64,000 nucleotides of DNA from Mucilaginibacter rubeus. GTDB taxonomy: Bacteria > Bacteroidota > Bacteroidia > Sphingobacteriales > Sphingobacteriaceae. Position numbers and translations under genes: made by a program. Below, piece after piece: positions 51,387 through 59,116 of the stretch (position 1 is its first letter; each line of letters starts with the position of its first letter). The stretch is taken from the NCBI RefSeq assembly GCF_014643835.1, contig NZ_BMKD01000008.1, forward strand, positions 62,001-126,000, given 5' to 3'. Below the pieces are notes generated by a model. The model ran no database searches. It was not told the DNA's origin and worked only from the letters and a program-made list of their open reading frames with translations.

Positions 51387-54155
51387 ATGAAAAAATACTT
51401 ACAAACATTCTTGTTCATGCTTTTGTGCGTTACCGCCGCTAACGCAACAAAGTTAAAAGGTCATGTTTATGACCGCAAAACCGGCGAACCTATGGTAGGT
51501 GCTACCGTGAGCCTCGACCGAACGAAGATTGCTACTACCACCGGGCTGGACGGCTCGTTTGAATTAAAGGACGTACCAAAAGGCTCTTACACTGTTAGGG
51601 TATCTTACATCTTGTATACCACAGCAACGCAACAGGTTGAAATAACTAAAGAAGACAGCCCGCATCTGAAAATATACCTCGAGGAGTCGAATAAGCAATT
51701 ACAGGAAATCAGTGTTGTATCTCAAAAGAACGGATCAACCGAAAGGACTGCCCGCCGAATTGAGCAGCAGGCCACACAGGTAATGAACATCGTATCGGGC
51801 AGGGCTATTGAAGTATCTCCCGATTTAACAGTGGCTAATGTGATCTCCCGCGTATCAGGTGTATCGGTTGAACGTAACACAAACGGCGATGGCCAATATG
51901 CCATTTTACGTGGTATGGATAAACGCTATAATTATACCCTGGTAAACGGTGTTAAAATACCAAGCCCTGATAACAAATACCGTTATGTACCGCTTGATAT
52001 TTTCCCTTCAGACCTTTTATCAAGGTTAGAGGTATATAAAACCCTTACCCCAAACCTGGAAGGCGACGCTGTTGGGGGCGTGGTTAACATGGTGATGAAG
52101 GATGCCCCTGAGGGTTTTGAAATTAACGCTAACATTGCGGGCGGTTACAGTCAGCTGCTATTGGATCGTAAGTTTATGAGCTATGATTATTCAAGCATTA
52201 ACCACAAATCGCCTTATGAACTCAATGGTAAAACTTACCAGGCAACTCAGGCTGATTTTGGTACCGGAACTTTAAACTATTCGCTTAAACACCCTGCGCC
52301 AAACCTTATTGGTAGCTTATCATTAGGTCAGCGCTTTTTTAATAACAAATTGGGTGTGTTGGTAGCCGGTAGTTATCAAAATACCTATCGGGGTAGCAAC
52401 AGTGTATTCTACAACACTAAAGTAAATCCAACGGCTGAGTATGCCGCGGTTACAAGCCGGGATGACAGGGAATATTCTGAACAGCAAAAACGTTACGGCT
52501 TATTTTCAAAAATTGATTACCTGTTAGATAGCCGCAATAAACTGAGCTTTTTTAATACCTATGTTAACTTAACCAGTATCCAGGTCCGCGACGAAAAATC
52601 CACCAGTTTTTCAACTGATTACGACCCGGATAAAGGAAATGCTCAGTTAGGGTATTCAACCCGCAGCCGTTTTACCGAGCAACAAATTTACAGCGGAACG
52701 CTGCGTGGGGATCATAAATTGTTTAACGATAAACTTAAGGTACAATGGTCGGCGGTTTATTCTTCGGCCGAAAACGAAGTGCCTAATAATACCACCATCA
52801 GCCTTAATGGTGTACGCGAAAACTTTGTCGACAGGCGCACATATCTCACTAACGGTACTTCGCTTACCCACCGCTGGGAACGCAATACAGACGAAGATAA
52901 AGCAGGTTATTTAGACCTCACCTATACCGCACCAATTGGCGGTGTTAATGTCGATTTCTCTGCTGGTGGTTTATACCGCGATAAAGAGCGCAGCAGTTTC
53001 TATAACAATTATAACCTTGCTGCCGCCAATCCAGGCGCATTGTATGGTACCGATTTTACGAATTACACCCAACTGAATTTTAACGTTACAAATCAGGCGG
53101 GTGCAGTTGCCAATTCATTAACTAATGATGCATCTGAAAAGATAGGTGCCGGCTATGGTATGTTTAAATTTACTACAAAAACTATTCAGGTAGTTGGTGG
53201 TGCACGCGTTGAGCACACTAATCAGGGTTATCACATGCTTTTCCCCCAGGGTGAACCACGCCCTACGGGTAATCAAACATACACTGATGTATTGCCAAGC
53301 CTAACGCTCAAATACTTTTTAACCGATAAACAGCAACTGCATGCCTCTTATTTCAAATCGATTAACAGACCTGGTTTTTATGAGATTATACCAGGAACCA
53401 GGCCGGGTGAGGATTATGACGAACGTGGTAATGCCGATCTGAAACATGCTATTGCAGATAATTACGATTTAAGATATGAACTTTTCCCTGACGCAAGCAT
53501 GCAATTTTTAGCCGGCGCGTTTTACAAACAGATTAAGGACCCGATAGAGTATAGTTTCCAGGCGGATGCTACACGCGGCCAGGATACTTATTATGTTCCG
53601 GGCAATTTCGGTACAGCTAAAAACTATGGATTAGAGCTTGATTTGGTTAAGTTTTTTAACAAGTTTGGCGTAAAAGGCAATTATACTTATACCCATTCTC
53701 GCATCACTACCATCAAAGATACTTATATCGCCGATGTAAATGGTGATACCCACCTGACTACGGTAAATCAAACCAGACCTTTATATGGTCAGTCAGAGCA
53801 TATCGCCAACCTGTCATTATTATATAAAGACACTAAGAAGGGTTGGGATGCACAAATTGCCGGAGCTTATACCGGTCCGCGCATCAACACTGTATCGCAG
53901 TTTGTGAATAATGACCTTTGGCAGCGCGGCTTTATCCAGATGGATGCATCAGCCGAAAAACGTTTTAAAAACAACCTGAGCGTATTTATCAAAGCGGGCA
54001 ACCTGCTTAACACACCGGCTAAGTTGTTCCTGAAAGGTACCAACCCTGAAAACGCTACGCTGAAAGATGATAACATCGTAGCAAACGGGCAAACCTTAAT
54101 CCGCAGCGACTACTATAAGCAAACTTACCTGATTGGTGTTCGATACAAACTTTAA
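51387..54155 (+). CDS. TonB-dependent receptor (phytase locus)
   Basis: This 922-residue outer membrane receptor is read from ATG 51387 in front of the signal peptide ending VTAANA. It has a carboxypeptidase-regulatory-like domain (residues about 20-105, KLKGHVYDRKTGEPMVGATV), a plug with VISRVSGVSVERNTNGDGQY, VNGVKIPSPDNKYRYVPLD and LSRLEVYKTLTPNLEGDAVG, and a barrel ending YKQTYLIGVRYKL. It imports a substrate with TonB energy; it lacks a SusD partner. Immediately downstream are a beta-helix lipoprotein and a beta-propeller phytase. Linkage of phytases to TonB receptors is known in this phylum and suggests phytate or inositol phosphates as substrate. Confidence 0.93.
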   Translation: MKKYLQTFLFMLLCVTAANATKLKGHVYDRKTGEPMVGATVSLDRTKIATTTGLDGSFELKDVPKGSYTVRVSYILYTTATQQVEITKEDSPHLKIYLEESNKQLQEISVVSQKNGSTERTARRIEQQATQVMNIVSGRAIEVSPDLTVANVISRVSGVSVERNTNGDGQYAILRGMDKRYNYTLVNGVKIPSPDNKYRYVPLDIFPSDLLSRLEVYKTLTPNLEGDAVGGVVNMVMKDAPEGFEINANIAGGYSQLLLDRKFMSYDYSSINHKSPYELNGKTYQATQADFGTGTLNYSLKHPAPNLIGSLSLGQRFFNNKLGVLVAGSYQNTYRGSNSVFYNTKVNPTAEYAAVTSRDDREYSEQQKRYGLFSKIDYLLDSRNKLSFFNTYVNLTSIQVRDEKSTSFSTDYDPDKGNAQLGYSTRSRFTEQQIYSGTLRGDHKLFNDKLKVQWSAVYSSAENEVPNNTTISLNGVRENFVDRRTYLTNGTSLTHRWERNTDEDKAGYLDLTYTAPIGGVNVDFSAGGLYRDKERSSFYNNYNLAAANPGALYGTDFTNYTQLNFNVTNQAGAVANSLTNDASEKIGAGYGMFKFTTKTIQVVGGARVEHTNQGYHMLFPQGEPRPTGNQTYTDVLPSLTLKYFLTDKQQLHASYFKSINRPGFYEIIPGTRPGEDYDERGNADLKHAIADNYDLRYELFPDASMQFLAGAFYKQIKDPIEYSFQADATRGQDTYYVPGNFGTAKNYGLELDLVKFFNKFGVKGNYTYTHSRITTIKDTYIADVNGDTHLTTVNQTRPLYGQSEHIANLSLLYKDTKKGWDAQIAGAYTGPRINTVSQFVNNDLWQRGFIQMDASAEKRFKNNLSVFIKAGNLLNTPAKLFLKGTNPENATLKDDNIVANGQTLIRSDYYKQTYLIGVRYKL

Positions 54156-54189
54156 AATAATTTATCAACCATAAATAAAAGGCATTATA

Positions 54190-55443
54190 ATGAAACTAAA
54201 ACAAATATTCGCGGCAGTGCTGTTATCGGCCATAGCCTTTAGCAGTTGCAGGAAAGCTAACCTTGATGTTGATACCAGCTCAAACGATGGATCGGCAAGC
54301 GGTGAAGTATCTGGCGTTTGGGCTAAAGGCAGCACGCAGATCATTAAGGGTGATATTATTATTCCCGAAGGTAAATCACTTACTATTGAAGAGGGTGTAA
54401 CCGTATTGATGGATACCATTGCTAAACCTGAATTTATAGTAAAAGGGAATCTGTACTCATTAGGTACCGCCGAAAACCCGGTTAGGATAACCGTAAACCC
54501 GGCATATCGTACCGAGGCCAAAAAATTCGGTAAAATGTGGGGCGGTATCCTTGCCGCTAAAACCTGCGCCGAATTGGTGCTCGATCATACTATTTTAGAG
54601 TATGGCGGTAACACTACATCTGATGCTTCAACTTCGGTAAAACAAGGTCTTTATAAAGCTGCCGCTGGTGAAAATTTGCCTGCATTGTGGTTTTCAAATG
54701 TGAATGGTAAACTGATTGTAGTAAACTCAACTGTGCGTAATTTTCAGGAAGATTGTACTTATATTGAGGGTGGTAAGATCATTTTTGCCAACAATACTTT
54801 TTATACTACAGGGATAACTGGAGGCGAGGCCATGAACTTTAAATCAGGCTGTTTGGCTGATGTTGGCTTTAACCTGGTTTACAGCGCCAATACCAATGCA
54901 CTGAAGTTATCAAACTCGGGCGACCGTACGCCGCAGGCTTACATCATCTGTTATAATAACACCATGGTAAATACCGGCTGGCGCAGGCCATCGGCAAAGG
55001 GCGGTTCTATCTGGCTGGAAAACAACGTACATGCCGATATTTACAACAACCTGTTTGCAAACACCCGTTTTGGTATCAAACGCGACACCAAATCAACTGA
55101 AGATAAACGTACCGTGATCAGCAATAACCTTTACTACGGCTACGATCAAACTACGGTAAACCAGTTTCAGCCATCAAAAGATATTATTGGTGGTGTTAAT
55201 GAGGTCAGAGGCACAAAAGCAGGCGATAACGATCCTAAATTTGTGAACTATCCTGAATCTACCCCGGTACTGAACGCAGTTTATGATGTAAACTGGGATT
55301 TTCATTTGCAAAGCGGTTCTCCTGCTTTAAATCATGGTATAACCAACTTCACCCGTCACCATGCTGCGGGTATCACCGTAAACGGGATAAATTACGTATC
55401 TCCTGCCCCGGCTAATTACATCGGCGCTTTCGGAGCAAAATAA
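54190..55443 (+). CDS. Surface lipoprotein with right-handed beta-helix
   Basis: This 417-residue lipoprotein has lipobox AFSSC at residue 20. The mature part has the repeated short strands of a parallel beta-helix: GDIIIPEGKSLTIEEGVTVL, FIVKGNLYSLGTAENPVRI, LIVVNSTVRNFQEDCTYIEG and NNVHADIYNNLFANTRFG. No catalytic motif is recognisable. It lies 34 bases after the TonB receptor and 62 bases before the phytase, in the position where SusD-like binding lipoproteins sit. It may bind or present the substrate. A terminator-like hairpin lies between it and the phytase. Confidence 0.85.
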   Translation: MKLKQIFAAVLLSAIAFSSCRKANLDVDTSSNDGSASGEVSGVWAKGSTQIIKGDIIIPEGKSLTIEEGVTVLMDTIAKPEFIVKGNLYSLGTAENPVRITVNPAYRTEAKKFGKMWGGILAAKTCAELVLDHTILEYGGNTTSDASTSVKQGLYKAAAGENLPALWFSNVNGKLIVVNSTVRNFQEDCTYIEGGKIIFANNTFYTTGITGGEAMNFKSGCLADVGFNLVYSANTNALKLSNSGDRTPQAYIICYNNTMVNTGWRRPSAKGGSIWLENNVHADIYNNLFANTRFGIKRDTKSTEDKRTVISNNLYYGYDQTTVNQFQPSKDIIGGVNEVRGTKAGDNDPKFVNYPESTPVLNAVYDVNWDFHLQSGSPALNHGITNFTRHHAAGITVNGINYVSPAPANYIGAFGAK

Positions 55444-55457
55444 ATTAACTCATGGCA

Positions 55458-55491
55458 ATGATCCTGCATACTTCTGCAGGATCATTTTTTT
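55458..55491 (+). terminator. Rho-independent terminator just before the phytase start
   Basis: A perfect 11-bp stem (ATGATCCTGCA at 55458-55468 with TGCAGGATCAT at 55475-55485) and a T tract to 55491. It ends 14 bases before the phytase ATG at 55506, so the phytase is either a reduced read-through product or has its own promoter. Confidence 0.8.
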
Positions 55492-55505
55492 ATTAATAAT
55501 AAAAG

Positions 55506-56603
55506 ATGAATAAACTGAGCAAATTAACATTTGTACTACTTGCTGTTGCCATAGGTAATACCGCCTGCGGCCAAAGCCAGATAGGCAACAAAGGGCTTAC
55601 CATCCCGGGCAGCACAGCACCCGAAATAAAACCGGTAGTTGTTACCGAACCTGTACTGTATGATACCGACGATCCGGCAATATGGATCAACCCGGCTGAT
55701 CCGGCTAAAAGCCTGATCATCGGCACTGATAAAAACAGCGAAGGTGCTCTTTATGTATTCGACCTACAGGGCAAGATCATTAAGGATAAGGTTGTTCGTG
55801 GCTTAAAGCGGCCAAACAACGTTGACCTGGCCTATGGTTTAATGCTTGGCGGCAAGCCCACCGATATTGCTATTACCACCGAACGCATGACCCATAAACT
55901 GCGGATCTATTCATTGCCTGATATGAAACCCGTAGATAATGGCGGTATCGATGCCTTTGTTGGCGAAACCGGCTTTGAATACCGGGATTTAATGGGTATC
56001 TCCATCTATACTGCAAAAGATGGAAAAATGTATGCCATCGCAGGTCGCAAAAATGGCCCGCAAACCGGTGGCTATATCTGGCAGTATCTGCTTGAGGATG
56101 ATGGCACTGGTAATGTAAAAGCTACCTTGGTACGTAAGTTTGGCAAATACAGTGGCAAAAAAGAAATTGAATCAATTGCTGTTGATAATGAGCTGGGATA
56201 CATCTACTATTCAGACGAACAGGTAGGCGTTCGCCAGTATTATGCCGACCCTGAAAAAGGAGACCAGGAACTGGCGATCTTCGGTACTTCGGGTTTTAAA
56301 GCCGATCATGAAGGGATCTCGATTTATAAGTTGAGCGATACAACAGGTTACATTCTGGTATCCGATCAGGGTGCCAACCGTTTCCAGGTTTTCAGCAGGG
56401 AAGGTACCAAAGCAAACCCTTTTGAACACAAGTTGCTGAAGATAGCAAACGTAGCCGCAAGACAAAGTGATGGCAGTGACGTAACTGCTACTCCTTTAAA
56501 TGATACCTTTAAACATGGCATTTTTGTGGTAATGAGTACCGATAAAACTTTTCACTATTACCGCTGGGAAGATATAGCGGGCAAAGAACTTAAAGTAAAA
56601 TAG
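55506..56603 (+). CDS. Beta-propeller phytase
   Basis: This 365-residue secreted enzyme releases phosphate from phytate in a calcium-dependent way. It has a signal peptide (LLAVAIGNTACGQ; a lipobox NTAC is also possible). Phytase signatures are DTDDPAIWINPADPAKSLII, GTDKNSEGALYVFDLQGKII, KRPNNVDLAYGL, IESIAVDNELGYIYYSDEQV and DHEGISIYKLSDTTGYILVS. The many aspartates that bind calcium in the six-bladed propeller are present. It is the last gene of the TonB receptor locus, and its product would supply inositol phosphates or phosphate to the receptor. Confidence 0.93.
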   Translation: MNKLSKLTFVLLAVAIGNTACGQSQIGNKGLTIPGSTAPEIKPVVVTEPVLYDTDDPAIWINPADPAKSLIIGTDKNSEGALYVFDLQGKIIKDKVVRGLKRPNNVDLAYGLMLGGKPTDIAITTERMTHKLRIYSLPDMKPVDNGGIDAFVGETGFEYRDLMGISIYTAKDGKMYAIAGRKNGPQTGGYIWQYLLEDDGTGNVKATLVRKFGKYSGKKEIESIAVDNELGYIYYSDEQVGVRQYYADPEKGDQELAIFGTSGFKADHEGISIYKLSDTTGYILVSDQGANRFQVFSREGTKANPFEHKLLKIANVAARQSDGSDVTATPLNDTFKHGIFVVMSTDKTFHYYRWEDIAGKELKVK

Positions 56604-56690
56604 TAATATGATATAAAGAATTGCGAGTACCCATCAGGGAAACCCTGGAAAAAAAAGTAATGACATGTAAAATATATTTTAACGGTGTTG
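56604..56690. other. Start of a 594-base gene-free region
   Basis: After the phytase the DNA is gene-free to 57197. This first part is A/T-rich and holds nothing recognisable. The remainder contains three repeat or structured elements, listed separately. The short open frames that cross the region look like chance. Confidence 0.5.
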
Positions 56691-56800
56691 CGCGTGGGCC
56701 GCGTTAGGGATTGCAGTGTAAAGCCCGGAGCGCGCAAAGGGGTTGCGGGCTGGAAAGGCGAGGACTTGCAACGGAAAGCCCGGGCCGCAGGCAACGCCCA
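56690..56800. repeat. GC-rich structured element with an internal direct repeat
   Basis: A strongly GC-rich block in A/T-rich surroundings. GGGATTGCAGTGTAAAGCCC (start of 56707-56728) and GGACTTGCAACGGAAAGCCC (start of 56762-56783) agree at 17 of 22 positions. Complementary pieces such as GGGCCGCG and CGGGCCGCAG suggest folding. I recall similar GGATTG...AAAGCCCGG blocks between genes in other Bacteroidota, so it may be a repeat family or a structured RNA. Confidence 0.5.
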
Positions 56801-56853
56801 TGTTATAAAATCCATCAAGAAAAATATATTTAATAATCAATAACTTACAATCA

Positions 56854-56935
56854 CGTCATTATAAGGTACGAAGCAATCCCAAGCTATACAGGTCGACTCT
56901 GTAAATCGGGGATTGCTTCGTACCTCGCAATGACG
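56854..56935. repeat. Inverted repeat GTACGAAGCAATCCC
   Basis: GGTACGAAGCAATCCC (56865-56880) is perfectly complementary to 56909-56924, and CGTCATT (56854-56860) to AATGACG (56929-56935). The arms enclose a 28-base spacer. It resembles dispersed palindromes of the CGTCATTGCGAGG type found in many bacterial genomes. Confidence 0.8.
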
Positions 56936-56950
56936 ACTTTTTATCTCTAA

Positions 56951-57155
56951 GAAGCTGTTTAAATTTGATTCGAATTATTTATGTATCATATTAAAATCAT
57001 TGCCGTTGGTTTTAACCAACGGAATAATGAGTAATAATAAAGGGGCTTCAGCCAAAATCCTTTTGCACAATTGGGCTAAAGCCAAGCCACTTTTCAGCTT
57101 TTTACCGTTGGTTAAAACCAACGGCAATGAATATTTCTCATTTTTAAACAGCCTC
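56951..57155. mobile_element. MITE-like element with terminal inverted repeats
   Basis: The ends GAAGCTGTTTAAA (56951-56963) and TTTAAACAGCCTC (57143-57155) pair at 12 of 13 positions. TAA lies directly outside both ends (56948-56950 and 57156-57158), a possible 3-base target duplication. Inside, a 25-base arm (56998-57022) is perfectly complementary to 57105-57129, and each arm is itself a palindrome (CCGTTGGTT/AACCAACGG). A further inner pair is GGCTTCAGCC and GGCTAAAGCC. It carries no gene, so transposition would depend on a transposase elsewhere. Confidence 0.6.
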
Positions 57156-57197
57156 TAAGTAATTCTTAGTTATTTGAAGAATACTTTTTTGCCAGAA

Positions 57198-57758
57198 TCA
57201 TATTATCTGGTTAATAATATCTAAAAACTCCAACTGAAAACTTTCACCTTTATCCTCGTTATACCATTTCTGCAATGCTATCTTTTTTTCGCTCATTTCA
57301 ATATAGTCTTTCACCATTTGCAGGTATAATCGCTGGCATTCGGCCGGTCGTGGCCCCCATGTCGCAAGGTCTTGATTGCGTTCATCTGCAATAATGATCT
57401 TGGGGATTGACCGGGTGCCATTGGTAAGGTAACTTTCAATCAAAAATGGCGGCGAATCCCTTAGCTGATAATCAACTTTAATAAGCGGGTTTAGTTCCGA
57501 AAGGCGATGCAGGAACGGGATGGTATGCGAAGCATCGCCGCACCAGGCCTCGGTAATAACCGTCCATAATTGTGGTTTACTGATCTTTTCGATGGCATTT
57601 GTCAGATCCGGGTTCAGTACGCCAACCTTTAGCCAGCGCTGCTGGCGCGACCAATTGAGCTTTGTATAATTTAAATAATCCGGATTGTCGTACGGAGCCG
57701 GCGGATTAGGGCTGTTCAAAATATCGAAAAATAGCTGCTGATAGGCTGTGAAATCCAT
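57198..57758 (-). CDS. Thioredoxin-fold protein with a single active-site cysteine
   Basis: This 186-residue protein, started at ATG 57758, has the thioredoxin-like core VITEAWCGDASHTIPFLHRL, IKVDYQLRDSPPFLI and NGTRSIPKIIIAD with cis-proline after SIPK. The usual CxxC is CGDA, so the resolving cysteine is missing, as in the thioredoxin_9 family. An N-terminal helical extension precedes the fold. It is cytoplasmic, with no signal peptide. The reaction is unknown and may use low-molecular-weight thiols. It is single, with an upstream start at 57788 also possible. Confidence 0.85.
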   Translation of the reverse strand: MDFTAYQQLFFDILNSPNPPAPYDNPDYLNYTKLNWSRQQRWLKVGVLNPDLTNAIEKISKPQLWTVITEAWCGDASHTIPFLHRLSELNPLIKVDYQLRDSPPFLIESYLTNGTRSIPKIIIADERNQDLATWGPRPAECQRLYLQMVKDYIEMSEKKIALQKWYNEDKGESFQLEFLDIINQII

Positions 57759-57911
57759 AATAATTGCATTTGGCGCCATTAATGGCAATTCCTTTTACGA
57801 TATGAAATTAAATAATGTGCGTGTGAATTTTGTTGATGTAGGTTAATTTCGATAACCTTTACCGGGCTATGATTAATATACTATGTATTTTTGATTATCA
57901 AAGCGGGGTAC

Positions 57912-58940
57912 ATGAAAATTAAAATAAACAAACTGCTATCAATAGCAATTAGCCTGGTATGCACCGGGGCTTTATCGTCCTACAAATATTCGCCGGCCAA
58001 AAACGTTCCGCTTAAGTTTAAGCAGATCATGGGCGCCGATATTTCATTTATCCCGCAGTTGGAAGCTGAGGGGCATAAGTTTTATGATAACGGCGTAAAC
58101 AAGGACCCTTTCACCATTTTGAAAGATCATGGCTTTAACTATGTACGGCTTCGTATATTCAATAATCCTAAGGCCGATAGCGGGTACTCGGCAAAAGGCT
58201 ATTGTGGTTTGGAAGATACCAAAAAGATGGCCCTGCGTATTAAAGAAGCCGGAATGGGCTTTTTACTTGATTTTCATTACAGTGATAACTGGGCTGATCC
58301 CGGTAAGCAATACAAACCCGCCGTCTGGAAAAGGCTCAACAACCAGCAACTGCAGGATTCTATAAAGGCATTTACCCGGCTTACCTTGCTGGCCCTAAAA
58401 AAGCAGGGCACGCTGCCCGATATGGTGCAGGTAGGTAACGAAATTAACCACGGCATTTTATGGCCCAACGGCCGTGTCAAAAACCTGGATACCCTGGCTG
58501 GCTTTTTAAAGGCTGGCATTAACTGTGTCAAAAGCGTGAGCAGCAATATCAGGGTAATGCTGCATATTGCCTGCGGCGGACAAAATGCAGAATCAAGATA
58601 CTTTGTAGATAACATGCTCAAACGCGGCGTTAATTTCGATATCATTGGCCAATCATATTATCCCGAGTGGCATGGCACACCGGATAGTTTACGCAACAAC
58701 CTTACCGACCTCACCGCCCGTTATAAACAGGATGTGATAGTGGTGGAATATTCGCAGCGCAAACGCGAGGTAAATGATATAGCTTTTTCATTACCTGGTA
58801 ATAAAGTTAAAGGCACTTTTATTTGGGAGCCCTTTAGCTGGGGCGAAACCTTTGTTGATAAACAGGGGAATACTAATGCGCATATGGCTACTTATGACAG
58901 CATTAGTAAACAATATCATATTCGGCTGCCCCTTGAATAG
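57912..58940 (+). CDS. GH53 arabinogalactan endo-beta-1,4-galactanase
   Basis: This 342-residue secreted enzyme is started at ATG 57912, before the signal-like KLLSIAISLVCTGALSS; an earlier in-frame start at 57891 is less likely. The GH53 TIM barrel is complete: acid/base E177 in VQVGNEINHGILWP and nucleophile E279 in VVEYSQRK, and YVRLRIFNNPK, DFHYSDNWADPGKQ as conserved strands. GH53 enzymes cut beta-1,4-galactan side chains of pectin. No SusC/D pair or other galactan genes are adjacent. The length is normal. Confidence 0.93.
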   Translation: MKIKINKLLSIAISLVCTGALSSYKYSPAKNVPLKFKQIMGADISFIPQLEAEGHKFYDNGVNKDPFTILKDHGFNYVRLRIFNNPKADSGYSAKGYCGLEDTKKMALRIKEAGMGFLLDFHYSDNWADPGKQYKPAVWKRLNNQQLQDSIKAFTRLTLLALKKQGTLPDMVQVGNEINHGILWPNGRVKNLDTLAGFLKAGINCVKSVSSNIRVMLHIACGGQNAESRYFVDNMLKRGVNFDIIGQSYYPEWHGTPDSLRNNLTDLTARYKQDVIVVEYSQRKREVNDIAFSLPGNKVKGTFIWEPFSWGETFVDKQGNTNAHMATYDSISKQYHIRLPLE

Positions 58941-59116
58941 GAGGATCATGATACGCTTTGGCTTTATCATAGGATAAATAAGGGCAATTCCAATTTGCAG
59001 AGTCACTATATATAGCTTCTTAAAGCGATTTTTCTAAAAATGCTTTGCATGTAGAATAATTGTTATATTGACATCAAATTTGCGATGCCTATTTATCGCA
59101 GCCACAATAAACCACA

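Noticed and set aside
54165-54521. Antisense open frame over the beta-helix gene start
   Set aside because: Shadow of a supported gene; no signal peptide or domain.
49487-57158. SusC/SusD pair in the accessory region
   Set aside because: The TonB receptor at 51387 has no SusD-like protein after it; the next gene is a beta-helix lipoprotein.
56604-57197. Short open frames across the repeat-rich gap
   Set aside because: They cross inverted repeats and have no start context or recognisable product.
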